Shown in pieces: positions 1 to 6,617 of a stretch of DNA of 10,222 nucleotides; the first letter of the stretch is position 1, and every line of letters begins with the position of its first letter. The notes under the pieces are model-generated. The model saw only the letters and a program-made list of their open reading frames with translations, did no database searches and was not told where the DNA came from. The translations under genes were made by a program, and so were the position numbers. This DNA comes from an uncultured Verrucomicrobia subdivision 3 bacterium (GTDB lineage: Bacteria; Verrucomicrobiota; Verrucomicrobiae; Limisphaerales; CAMLLE01): contig CAMLLE010000063.1 in the NCBI GenBank assembly GCA_946480555.1, positions 1-10,222 of the forward strand, in the 5' to 3' direction.

Positions 1-459
1 TACTCCATCGAGTTCACCGGTTATTCGGTCAGCACGAACGAAAACGGCGCACTCGTGAAACGGCCGCTCAACAACCAGGCTTTCTACCGCGAATGCATTG
101 CCGACCTGGGCATAACGAACAAACCGAAGCTTTCGCTGGTGTATAACGTCGGAGCGGATTTCAACGGCGATGTCATAGAAGTCCGGCGCACGCGAGATGG
201 CGAATTGCTCTGCCAGAAACTGCGCCTGCTGTTCGCCACGTCGGTTTCAAATCTCAACGGAACTGAAACCCATCAGCACGTGCATGTGTTTACGATGGAA
301 CCGGGCGATCCGATTGGAGAAGGCAAGGTGGTTCGCAAAACGACCAAGGGACGGACACAGATCAACGGTGAACTGGTATTTATGCTGCCGGCTGAAGGAA
401 CCAATTCGCTCAAAATCTGCCGCGCGACCTTTCACAGCATCCGGCGAATCAACAACTGA
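1..459 (+). CDS. 3' part of an unrecognised gene, start outside the window
   Basis: The reading frame is open from the first base (first residues YSIEFTGYSVST) to a TGA at 457-459, so this is the C-terminal 152 residues of a longer protein. The GTG at 55 is only an internal codon and should not be taken as the start. The visible part is rich in beta-type sequence and Asn/Thr/Gly, with no transmembrane segment and no catalytic motif I recognise. There is a HQHVHVF stretch near residue 93 and a short basic C-terminus (SIRRINN). Its style resembles uncharacterised secreted beta-rich proteins of Verrucomicrobiota, but that is an impression, not an identification. The missing N-terminus would show whether it has a signal peptide. 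It converges on the sensor kinase with 7 bp between the stop codons, so no separate terminator fits between them. Confidence 0.75.
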   Translation, partial: YSIEFTGYSVSTNENGALVKRPLNNQAFYRECIADLGITNKPKLSLVYNVGADFNGDVIEVRRTRDGELLCQKLRLLFATSVSNLNGTETHQHVHVFTMEPGDPIGEGKVVRKTTKGRTQINGELVFMLPAEGTNSLKICRATFHSIRRINN

Positions 460-466
460 CCGACAC

Positions 467-2998
467 TCAGCCCTGCACCATCAGCTCAGCTGAGCCGGTT
501 TCCAGAACTGTCCAACCCTGGTCCAGGCATTCGCGAACTGCCTGCGCCAGGGTGAACCTTGTATAGGGCTTCTGCAGAAACAGACGCGCATTCTGCTGGA
601 AGAAGTCAGTGTCAAATTGTTCCACGCAGTAGCCGCTGGTGAACAGCACCTTCAAATCAGGCTGCGCCGCGAGCAACTGCTCCGCGAGATCGAGTCCCGA
701 AATTCCCTGCGGCATTACCATGTCCGTGATCAGCAGATCGATTTCGGAGCCCGGTCGATTCCAGATCTCCAGCGCATCCAGCCCGCTCGAAGCCTCCAAT
801 ACGCGATAGCCGCAATCCTGAAGGATGATCTTCCCCATCGCGAGCACCGCCGGCTCGTCTTCCACAAGCAACACCGTTTCCGTGCCGCCCTTTACATCCG
901 CCGTCAGCATTTGTGTCCGGCGGCATGCCAGCGCGGTCTCGGCACTTGCCGGAAAAAAGATGCTGAACGTGGTTCCACGGCCGTATTCGCTCGCGACTTC
1001 AATCCAGCCGTGATGCTGCTTGACGATGCCGTAAACCGTCGCCAAGCCGAGCCCGGTCCCCTTCCCCGCCTCCTTGGTTGTAAAGAATGGTTCAAAAATC
1101 CGCGCAATGGTCTCGGGCTTCATCCCATGACCCGAGTCCGTCACCCGCAAGCGAACAAACGTCCCCAAACGCGCTTCCGGTTTCGCGCGAATGTAATCTT
1201 CGTTGATGCCCACGCTGTCCAACTGCACGGTCAGCGTCCCGCCAAGCGCCATGGCATCGCGCGCATTCACGGCGAGGTTCATGACCACCTGTTCGGTCAT
1301 TGCCGCATCCGCTTCGATCAACGGAAATTCCTTCGGCGGCTCGAAATTCATCGTGATCGTCTCGCCAAGAAGCCGCTTCAGCATTTTGGCCATGTTGCCA
1401 ATGACCTCGCGCAGGTCGATGAGCCGTGGCTGCATCACGCTCTTGCGGCTGAACATGAGCAACTGCCGCGTGAGACTGGCCGCGCGTTCGGCTGCGAACG
1501 AAACCGATTGCACCGATTCGCGCATCTCGCCCGGCAGAGTTGAGCGGGTCATGAGCATGCCGGCATGGCCCTGGATGACTGTAAGCATGTTGTTGAAATC
1601 ATGGGCCACGCCCGCCGCGAGCTGGCCAACCGATTCCATCTTTTGTGACTGACGCAGCTGCGCTTCGAGACTGAGCCGCTCCGTGATGTCGTTGAAATAG
1701 CAATGCACCACACGATCGCCGATCAACGGATGCAACGACCAGGAAAGAACGTGTCCTTCGCAACGCGATTCCATGTGGAGCCGGCTCTTGCCAGAAGCCA
1801 GGCAGGCGTGGACCTCTCGCGCAAAGTCCGACGGCAGAATGCCAACGGGATGCTCCTGCCCGAGAGCTTGCGCGAGCTGCTGGGCGGCTTCGTTGAAATA
1901 CGTGATCGCGCCGTCGGCGTCCAATTCGAGCGCCGGATTCGGATTCACCCGGGCGAAATCGGCCAGCTTCTTCAGCTGGGTTTGCGCCCGCGTCTGTTCG
2001 GCGGCTGCTGCAAGCGTGTTGGCTACCGACAGGAGGAACTGAACATCTTCGCTGCTGAACTCCCGGCGCATATTTGAATAGACGGCCAGCACTCCAAACG
2101 TTTCGTTGCGTCCGGCAATGGCGACCGTCACGGCACTGATGACACGATGTTCGCCGAGCATCGGATCGTTGCTGAAACGAGTCTCGCGGCGAACGTCAGG
2201 AACGAGTACTGGTTCGCCGGATTGCAGCGTGAAGCCGTCCTGCGAACGCGGGTCCGCCTCAATCGAAGCAGTGCCGACAAGCCCCTTCTTCCACCCGGTT
2301 CCGGCGCGCAGCAACAGCGATTTCCCATCGGGCATGAGTTCCAGAATGCGGCAGAACGGAACATCGAGTGTTTGTGAAATCAGACTCGCGGCCTGATTCA
2401 GGAGTGCGGAGCGATCTTGATTTGTGAGCGCGAACTGGCCGAGCGCTGCGACGGCCGCCTGCTGCAGTGAATGATTGAGCGATCGCTGGCTCTCGCGCTC
2501 GATGTCTCGCGTGTGCTGCGCCAGGGATTCCGCCATGCGATTGAATTCGGTCGCCAGCCGGCCAATTTCGCCATCGGCATCCGAAACGTGTGTGCGGGCT
2601 GAAAGATCGCCGGCGCCAAGTCGGCGCGCAGATTCAAGCAAGGCATTGAGATCACGCAGAACGAAGCGGTTCACGCCCCACCACGCGGCCAGGATTGCCA
2701 GAAGTGCGATGCAGACTGCCAGCCAGGTTCCGCCCATAAAAGTCAAGGTGACCAACGGCGGGGAAACGGCCAGGAACACGAGGCCGACGAGACGGCCACA
2801 CAGACCTGAAAATACAGTTTGCCCGCTGAGTTTCTTCACGTGATCGAAATGCTGCTCCCTGCCGGAAAGCCAGTTTGTTGCCAGAACTGCCGTTCGTGCA
2901 ACGAACTGCCGCATACTCGCGATGCAGCACGCGGAAGAAGCCATGGGACGGAGGAAATACAGACTGCCTGCGATTGGAACTGTCCGCCGACGAGACAT
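467..2998 (-). CDS. membrane-bound hybrid sensor histidine kinase (HAMP-GAF-PAS-HisKA-HATPase-REC)
   Basis: This 843-residue protein should autophosphorylate on His and pass the phosphate to its own receiver domain. In order: a basic, Cys-containing N-terminus (1-65); two hydrophobic segments (about 69-88 and 91-113) with almost no loop between them; a HAMP-like linker (111-165, [12 protein letters not shown]); GAF (about 185-335); PAS (345-440); HisKA with the H-box AHDFNN (His466); HATPase with N-box N574/N578, G1 DSGHGM (621-626), F-box FEPFF (635-639) and G2 GTGLGL (647-652). The receiver (707-825) has acidic pair E713/D714, phospho-acceptor D759, T787 and K810, so all key residues are intact. 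The close membrane hairpin leaves no periplasmic sensor, so sensing probably goes through GAF and PAS in the cytoplasm. No separate response regulator or DNA-binding partner is nearby. The start is uncertain: no Shine-Dalgarno precedes ATG 2998, and the GTG at 2839 (VKKLSGQ, 12 residues before the first membrane segment) is a credible alternative. The family is certain; the signal and output are unknown. Confidence 0.94.
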   Translation of the reverse strand: MSRRRTVPIAGSLYFLRPMASSACCIASMRQFVARTAVLATNWLSGREQHFDHVKKLSGQTVFSGLCGRLVGLVFLAVSPPLVTLTFMGGTWLAVCIALLAILAAWWGVNRFVLRDLNALLESARRLGAGDLSARTHVSDADGEIGRLATEFNRMAESLAQHTRDIERESQRSLNHSLQQAAVAALGQFALTNQDRSALLNQAASLISQTLDVPFCRILELMPDGKSLLLRAGTGWKKGLVGTASIEADPRSQDGFTLQSGEPVLVPDVRRETRFSNDPMLGEHRVISAVTVAIAGRNETFGVLAVYSNMRREFSSEDVQFLLSVANTLAAAAEQTRAQTQLKKLADFARVNPNPALELDADGAITYFNEAAQQLAQALGQEHPVGILPSDFAREVHACLASGKSRLHMESRCEGHVLSWSLHPLIGDRVVHCYFNDITERLSLEAQLRQSQKMESVGQLAAGVAHDFNNMLTVIQGHAGMLMTRSTLPGEMRESVQSVSFAAERAASLTRQLLMFSRKSVMQPRLIDLREVIGNMAKMLKRLLGETITMNFEPPKEFPLIEADAAMTEQVVMNLAVNARDAMALGGTLTVQLDSVGINEDYIRAKPEARLGTFVRLRVTDSGHGMKPETIARIFEPFFTTKEAGKGTGLGLATVYGIVKQHHGWIEVASEYGRGTTFSIFFPASAETALACRRTQMLTADVKGGTETVLLVEDEPAVLAMGKIILQDCGYRVLEASSGLDALEIWNRPGSEIDLLITDMVMPQGISGLDLAEQLLAAQPDLKVLFTSGYCVEQFDTDFFQQNARLFLQKPYTRFTLAQAVRECLDQGWTVLETGSAELMVQG

Positions 2999-3184
2999 CG
3001 CGCCCGGGTTCGGGACAGGTCAACAACCATTCTTGAAGTGGTATCGATCCGGAACGTTTCAACCCCCAAAGAAAAGCCCGGGAGCCCGCTCTGACGTCAT
3101 TCGAGATCACCTATTCAAACTGAATTTCAGAAAAATCTTGTCCACGGCTGAAGCCGCAGAAGGCACTCCCGTCTGATCTTTCGT

Positions 3185-3520
3185 ATGAAAAGACTACTTC
3201 TAGCAGCAGCGTTCCTGGCGGGTGGCTTGGCGATCAGTCAGGCTGGGGTGAACGTCAGCATCGGCATCGGATTTCCTCCGCCGCCTCCCGTGATCATCAG
3301 CCGCCCGGCGCCGGTTTACCATGCACCCCCGGCACCAGTCTATGTGGCGCCATGCCCGCCACCGGTGGTCGTCGCGCCGCGTCCGTGGACTCCGGTCGTT
3401 GTGGCACCGGCGTATTGCGACCCGTATTATCGCCCACACGGACATTGGCGCGGAGGCCATCGTCACGGTCACCACGGACACGGGCCTCGAGGCCACGGTC
3501 ACTACCGCCATCGCTGGTGA
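3185..3520 (+). CDS. small secreted Pro-rich / His-Gly-rich protein
   Basis: This 111-residue protein begins with a clear signal peptide (MKRLLLAAAFLAGGLAISQA, likely cut after residue 20). A region dominated by Pro, Val and Ala follows (PPPPP at 31-35 and repeated VVVAP/PVY motifs). The C-terminal tail (85-111) contains ten histidines with Gly and Arg (HRHGHHGHG). Two Cys (57, 78) could pair. No catalytic domain is visible. The His-rich tail could bind divalent metals such as Ni, Cu or Zn, or simply give a basic, flexible envelope-exposed tail; this is inference from composition. It is divergent from the sensor kinase, with 186 bp between start codons that could hold both promoters, and it ends 10 bp before a strong hairpin. 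No Shine-Dalgarno is seen before the ATG. The signal peptide, in-frame composition and downstream hairpin support a real gene over a chance frame in GC-rich DNA. Confidence 0.75.
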   Translation: MKRLLLAAAFLAGGLAISQAGVNVSIGIGFPPPPPVIISRPAPVYHAPPAPVYVAPCPPPVVVAPRPWTPVVVAPAYCDPYYRPHGHWRGGHRHGHHGHGPRGHGHYRHRW

Positions 3521-3529
3521 AACCTCATA

Positions 3530-3567
3530 GCCAGACAGCGGCGCTGTATTTAGCGCCGCTGTCTGGC
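3530..3567. terminator. perfect 16-bp stem hairpin between convergent genes
   Basis: GCCAGACAGCGGCGCT (3530-3545) is followed by a 6-nt loop and its exact reverse complement (3552-3567). It starts 10 bp after the stop of the secreted His-rich protein gene and lies 65 bp past the stop of the convergent stress-protein gene, so it could terminate from either side. There is no run of T after the stem on either strand, so it is not a textbook intrinsic terminator. It may act as a U-less terminator or protect the mRNA 3' end. Confidence 0.6.
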
Positions 3568-3600
3568 CCGTTCCCGATCCAATCCCATTTCGTTCCCTCT

Positions 3601-3621
3601 TCAGTATTCAGTTCTCAGAAA
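3601..3621. repeat. short degenerate heptanucleotide array (TCAGTAT-type)
   Basis: Three consecutive 7-bp units, TCAGTAT, TCAGTTC and TCAGAAA, lie just downstream of the stress-protein stop codon on the other strand. The array is short and could be chance. It is listed because the same 7-bp periodicity with different unit sequences recurs inside uvrA in this window. Confidence 0.35.
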
Positions 3622-3632
3622 CAACGTCCCCG

Positions 3633-4130
3633 TCACTCCGGAAAATTGACCACGCCGTGTTGCTGACCTTCCTGCACATGCGGGCGCACTCCGCGCACGT
3701 ACGCTTTTGCGGCTTCGAACAGATACCTGACACTCTGCAAGCCGGCAGTGTCCCAGTATTCAGCAAACTCCGCCTGGGCGCGGATCAGCACCAAATCGGG
3801 ATCGTGGACGCCGCCGGGGAACCACGTCCGATAGGATTCCTTCCAGAGCTGCGACGCTTTATCGCGATCGAAGATCAACTTCGCCGCCGCATGCAGCGTC
3901 AGGTACCGGTTCATTTCATTCTGACAAACAATCAGAACGCGTTCGTCGTTCTCAATCTCGCGAGCCTTCGCACTGCTGCGGCCGGTGAAAAACCATACAT
4001 CGCAGCCCGGCTCCACCTGCGCGATCGCCATCGGTCTCGCATGAAAAGGCATTTCCACGCCCTTGGTAATCAGCAGCGCAGTTTCAAAATCCTTCAGAAT
4101 ATCGTGAATCTTCGCGATGTCGCTTTGCAT
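3633..4130 (-). CDS. pyridoxamine 5'-phosphate oxidase-like protein, general stress protein 26 family
   Basis: This 165-residue protein has the split-barrel flavin/PLP-binding fold of the general stress protein 26 group (COG3871, Pyridox_oxase_2). Family hallmarks appear in order: HARPM (30-34), VWFFTGRSSAK (45-55), NRYLTLHAAA (74-83) and the C-terminal block WFPGGVHDP (103-111), then LIRAQAEFAEYWD (115-127). Members bind FMN, FAD or a related cofactor and are often stress-induced, but the substrate is generally unknown and few act as true PNP oxidases. I chose ATG 4130 because the domain begins right there (MQSDIAKIHDIL) and AAAGAG sits 6 nt upstream. A longer frame back to a TTG at 4211 adds 27 charged residues unlike the family. 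It is convergent with the secreted His-rich protein gene and divergent from the protease gene, so it is probably monocistronic. The cofactor and physiological role cannot be told from sequence. Confidence 0.88.
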   Translation of the reverse strand: MQSDIAKIHDILKDFETALLITKGVEMPFHARPMAIAQVEPGCDVWFFTGRSSAKAREIENDERVLIVCQNEMNRYLTLHAAAKLIFDRDKASQLWKESYRTWFPGGVHDPDLVLIRAQAEFAEYWDTAGLQSVRYLFEAAKAYVRGVRPHVQEGQQHGVVNFPE

Positions 4131-4347
4131 AACAACTCTTTCGTTCGTGGCGTTTGAATCACGCTCCCGCACGGCCGCGACGCGGTCAAATGGGTTCTTC
4201 CCCGCGCGCAAGAGGTGAGCAGCAAATTTGCTGTAGAAAATTCAGGCCTGGTGGGTGGAAACCCCGGCGGCTCGTGCTAGCGTGACTGGCTTTGCGCCGG
4301 CAAAGCAGCTCCGCATGACGCGGTGAAACAGATCAGACTTGAGCAGT

Positions 4348-6453
4348 ATGAAGTGTCGGTTGAGCGGATTGGTCGCGCGGTTCTCAAAACCCGCCGTCGT
4401 TGTTTTGTCTTCCATGGCGTTGCTGGCCCAGGCGCAGCCGTTGAATCGTCCACGGGAATTTCGTCCAGGAACGGTGTCCCGGCCGGAACAGATTCCAGCG
4501 AGCAGACTCCGAACTCAACTGGACCACTTGCCGATCCAGGCCAGAACTCGCGCCATGAACTGGCTGCGTAGCATTCATTTCACTGACCTCGATCTCCAAT
4601 CGCTCCATACCGATCCCGAAGGCGGTGTTTTTTACGTGGATGAATTTCCCCCGCCGGCCGGCAGTTCGGTTGAGTCGCCCGAAAGTTCCGAGCCCACACT
4701 GAGCGCCGCTGCCGTTCCATTGAATCCATTTCCAGTTGGGCTCGCGTTTCACAGCCGACCCGGTGCACCAAACGTAATTTACCTGAACTTCGTTGGCGCA
4801 ACAGTCACGAACACCGCATGGAACAATTCCACCGGGCGCGGCGTCATTGAAGCCCGGCCGTTCAGCACAGATAGCGATTACTCCACGTTCAGCGACAGTG
4901 AACAAACGGCCATTCGCCGCATCTGGCAACGCGTTGCGGAGGATTACGCGCCGTTCAATGTGGATGTCACCACTGAGCCACCTTCCAGCCTGGGCACCCG
5001 CACGGCGATGGTTCTGATCACGCGGAACACCGACGCTTCCGGCGCAAACAATCCTTCGTCATCGGCTGGCGGTGTTGCGTATGTCAACGTGTTTGCCGGG
5101 TTCAACTTCAATTACTACCGGCCCGCCTGGGTCTATCACAACAATCTCGGCAATTCCGAAGCCTACATTGCCGAAGCAGCCTCGCACGAAGCCGGTCACA
5201 ACATGGGCCTGAGCCACGATGGACTCACGAGTGGCAGCGATTACTACGGCGGGCATGGTTCGGGCGAAATTTCGTGGGGCCCGATCATGGGCACCGGCTA
5301 CAACCGCAACGTGAGCCAGTGGTCGAAGGGTGAATATTATCTGGCGAACAACACGCAGGACGATCTGTCGGTGCTCGCCGGAAAAATGGGTTACGCGGCG
5401 GACGACCATTCGGACGTGCTCGGGAATGCGACCGAGCTCGAGTTTGTCGGAACCAACGTGAGTTCGACCACCCCCGAAACAGATCCCGTCAACACTCAAC
5501 GCGCGAACAAAGGAGTGCTTCAACGGAACACGGATGTGGACGTGTTCGTCTTCACTACGGGCCCCGGCGACATCACGTTCTCCGTGAATCCATGGATAAC
5601 AGGCAACAGCACACGTGGCGGCGATCTCGATCTTGCCCTGGAATTGCGCGACCCGAACGACAGCATTGTCGCGAGCAGCAACCCCGCGACGCAGACCGGC
5701 GCCCAGATTCAAACCACCGTCGCGCAAGGCACGTATTACCTGGTCATTCGCAACTCCGGCGCCGGCTCGCCTTTGACCGCCTCGCCCACGGGATACACGA
5801 GCTACGGGAGCCTCGGGCAATATTTCATCAAGGGATCGGTCGCCCCGGTGCAGACGGTGGCACCGACAGTCCAGCTCACTGTGAACCCGAATAATCCGGA
5901 TTGGGGCAGTGTGACCCCGCGCAACGGCAGCTACGCGGAAGGGACCAGTGTCGAGCTTGTCGCCACGCCAGCGACACATTTTGAATTCGTCGGGTGGACC
6001 AACGACGCATCTGGCAGCGCGAATCCACTGAACCTAACCTTGGACAACGACAGATCCGTGACAGCCATCTTTCGGGCAACGATGACGTTGAACTCGCCGA
6101 CTCCGCACTGGTGGCTCGCCGCAAATGGTGTCGCCGGAAATTTCGAAGCCGCGGTGAACCAGATCGGCGCGAACGGAATTCCGCTCTGGCAATCCTACGT
6201 CGCAGGATTGAATCCAAACGACCCCGCCTCCCGATTACTGTGCGAGATGGAGCGCACGGAGGATGGCGATGTGATTCGCTGGAATCCAGTTTCCGGCCGC
6301 ACTTACACGGTACTCGTCAGTTCGGAAATTCTCGGGCCGTTTGATCTGCTGCCCGGCGCCACAGATTTGCCGTCCAACACCAGCAGCGTCACCAATGCTG
6401 CTGGCGACAGCAGTTCGCGCTTTTATCGCGTTGAAGTGAAGAACCCGGAGTGA
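4348..6453 (+). CDS. secreted metzincin-type zinc metalloprotease with PPC and InlB-like domains
   Basis: This 701-residue exported protein starts with a signal peptide (1-29, ending AQA). A proregion-like segment (30-130) follows, then a metzincin catalytic domain (about 135-350). The zinc site is HEAGHNMGLSHD, giving H280, E281 (general base), H284 and H290. IMGTGY after it is the expected Met-turn (M314). Next come a bacterial pre-peptidase C-terminal (PPC)-like beta domain (394-497), a divergent InlB B-repeat-like segment (507-575, ending in the typical V(T)AIF strand), and a C-terminal module (577-701) with TPHWWLA, LWQSYVAGLNP, IRWNPVSGRTYTVL and FYRVEV. That last module recurs at the ends of many secreted verrucomicrobial proteins and may serve in export or surface attachment (inference). 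The likely role is extracellular protein breakdown; the substrate is unknown. ATG 4348 is preferred over the TTG at 4339 because it begins the signal peptide directly (MKCRLSG); only a weak GAG lies upstream. The active-site residues are complete. Confidence 0.88.
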   Translation: MKCRLSGLVARFSKPAVVVLSSMALLAQAQPLNRPREFRPGTVSRPEQIPASRLRTQLDHLPIQARTRAMNWLRSIHFTDLDLQSLHTDPEGGVFYVDEFPPPAGSSVESPESSEPTLSAAAVPLNPFPVGLAFHSRPGAPNVIYLNFVGATVTNTAWNNSTGRGVIEARPFSTDSDYSTFSDSEQTAIRRIWQRVAEDYAPFNVDVTTEPPSSLGTRTAMVLITRNTDASGANNPSSSAGGVAYVNVFAGFNFNYYRPAWVYHNNLGNSEAYIAEAASHEAGHNMGLSHDGLTSGSDYYGGHGSGEISWGPIMGTGYNRNVSQWSKGEYYLANNTQDDLSVLAGKMGYAADDHSDVLGNATELEFVGTNVSSTTPETDPVNTQRANKGVLQRNTDVDVFVFTTGPGDITFSVNPWITGNSTRGGDLDLALELRDPNDSIVASSNPATQTGAQIQTTVAQGTYYLVIRNSGAGSPLTASPTGYTSYGSLGQYFIKGSVAPVQTVAPTVQLTVNPNNPDWGSVTPRNGSYAEGTSVELVATPATHFEFVGWTNDASGSANPLNLTLDNDRSVTAIFRATMTLNSPTPHWWLAANGVAGNFEAAVNQIGANGIPLWQSYVAGLNPNDPASRLLCEMERTEDGDVIRWNPVSGRTYTVLVSSEILGPFDLLPGATDLPSNTSSVTNAAGDSSSRFYRVEVKNPE

Positions 6454-6482
6454 GAATGCGGATTGCGCACGTCGTCGACCGC

Positions 6483-6507
6483 CGCCAGGCGCACGCCGCC
6501 CCTGGCG
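6483..6507 (+). terminator. possible terminator hairpin after the protease gene
   Basis: CGCCAGG (6483-6489) pairs with CCTGGCG (6501-6507) around an 11-nt loop, 29 bp after the protease stop codon. TCGA flanks on both sides could extend the pairing with a bulge. There is no T-run after it, so terminator function is only suggested by its position and GC-rich stem. Confidence 0.35.
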
Positions 6508-6579
6508 TCGATTCATCCCATTCGCCGAGCCGCGTTCCGTGATCAACACGTTCAGTCGGATCGGAATTGCTTCACCGAT

Positions 6580-6609
6580 TTGACATCTCCAGCCCACCGA
6601 AACTATTGT
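6580..6609 (+). promoter_or_regulatory. candidate sigma-70 promoter of uvrA, leaderless or nearly so
   Basis: A perfect -35 hexamer TTGACA (6580-6585) is followed after 18 bp by TATTGT (6604-6609), which matches the -10 consensus at 4 of 6 positions. Transcription would be expected to start about 7 bp further on, around 6616, and the uvrA ATG is at 6618. The transcript would then have almost no 5' leader, which agrees with the lack of a Shine-Dalgarno before this start. No LexA-type operator was recognised nearby. Confidence 0.45.
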
Positions 6610-6617
6610 GCGCGGCG

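Noticed and set aside
484..495. 12-bp perfect palindrome GCTCAGCTGAGC near the kinase stop codon
   Set aside because: It lies inside the kinase coding end, is short and has no T-run, so there is no good case for a terminator between the convergent genes.
617..1543. Long plus-strand frame (308 codons) opposite the sensor kinase
   Set aside because: It is antisense to well-conserved kinase and receiver motifs, is His/Arg-rich as expected for a mirror frame, and shows no domain of its own.
4289..4306. Small hairpin GCTTTGC/GCAAAGC upstream of the protease gene
   Set aside because: A 7-bp stem with a 4-nt loop is common by chance, and no riboswitch or operator pattern surrounds it.
5059..5979. 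306-codon minus-strand frame opposite the protease
   Set aside because: It covers the antisense of the catalytic, PPC and InlB-like domains; its Arg/Val/Gly-rich sequence is typical of a mirror frame in GC-rich DNA.
6456..6470. Sequence ATGCGGATTGCGCAC right after the protease stop, resembling the reverse of the ATCCGCA heptamer
   Set aside because: Only about one and a half units match, too little to call a repeat copy.
6567..6617. TTG-initiated N-terminal extension of uvrA
   Set aside because: The 17 extra residues overlap the predicted promoter and are not UvrA-like; ATG 6618 fits the family start.
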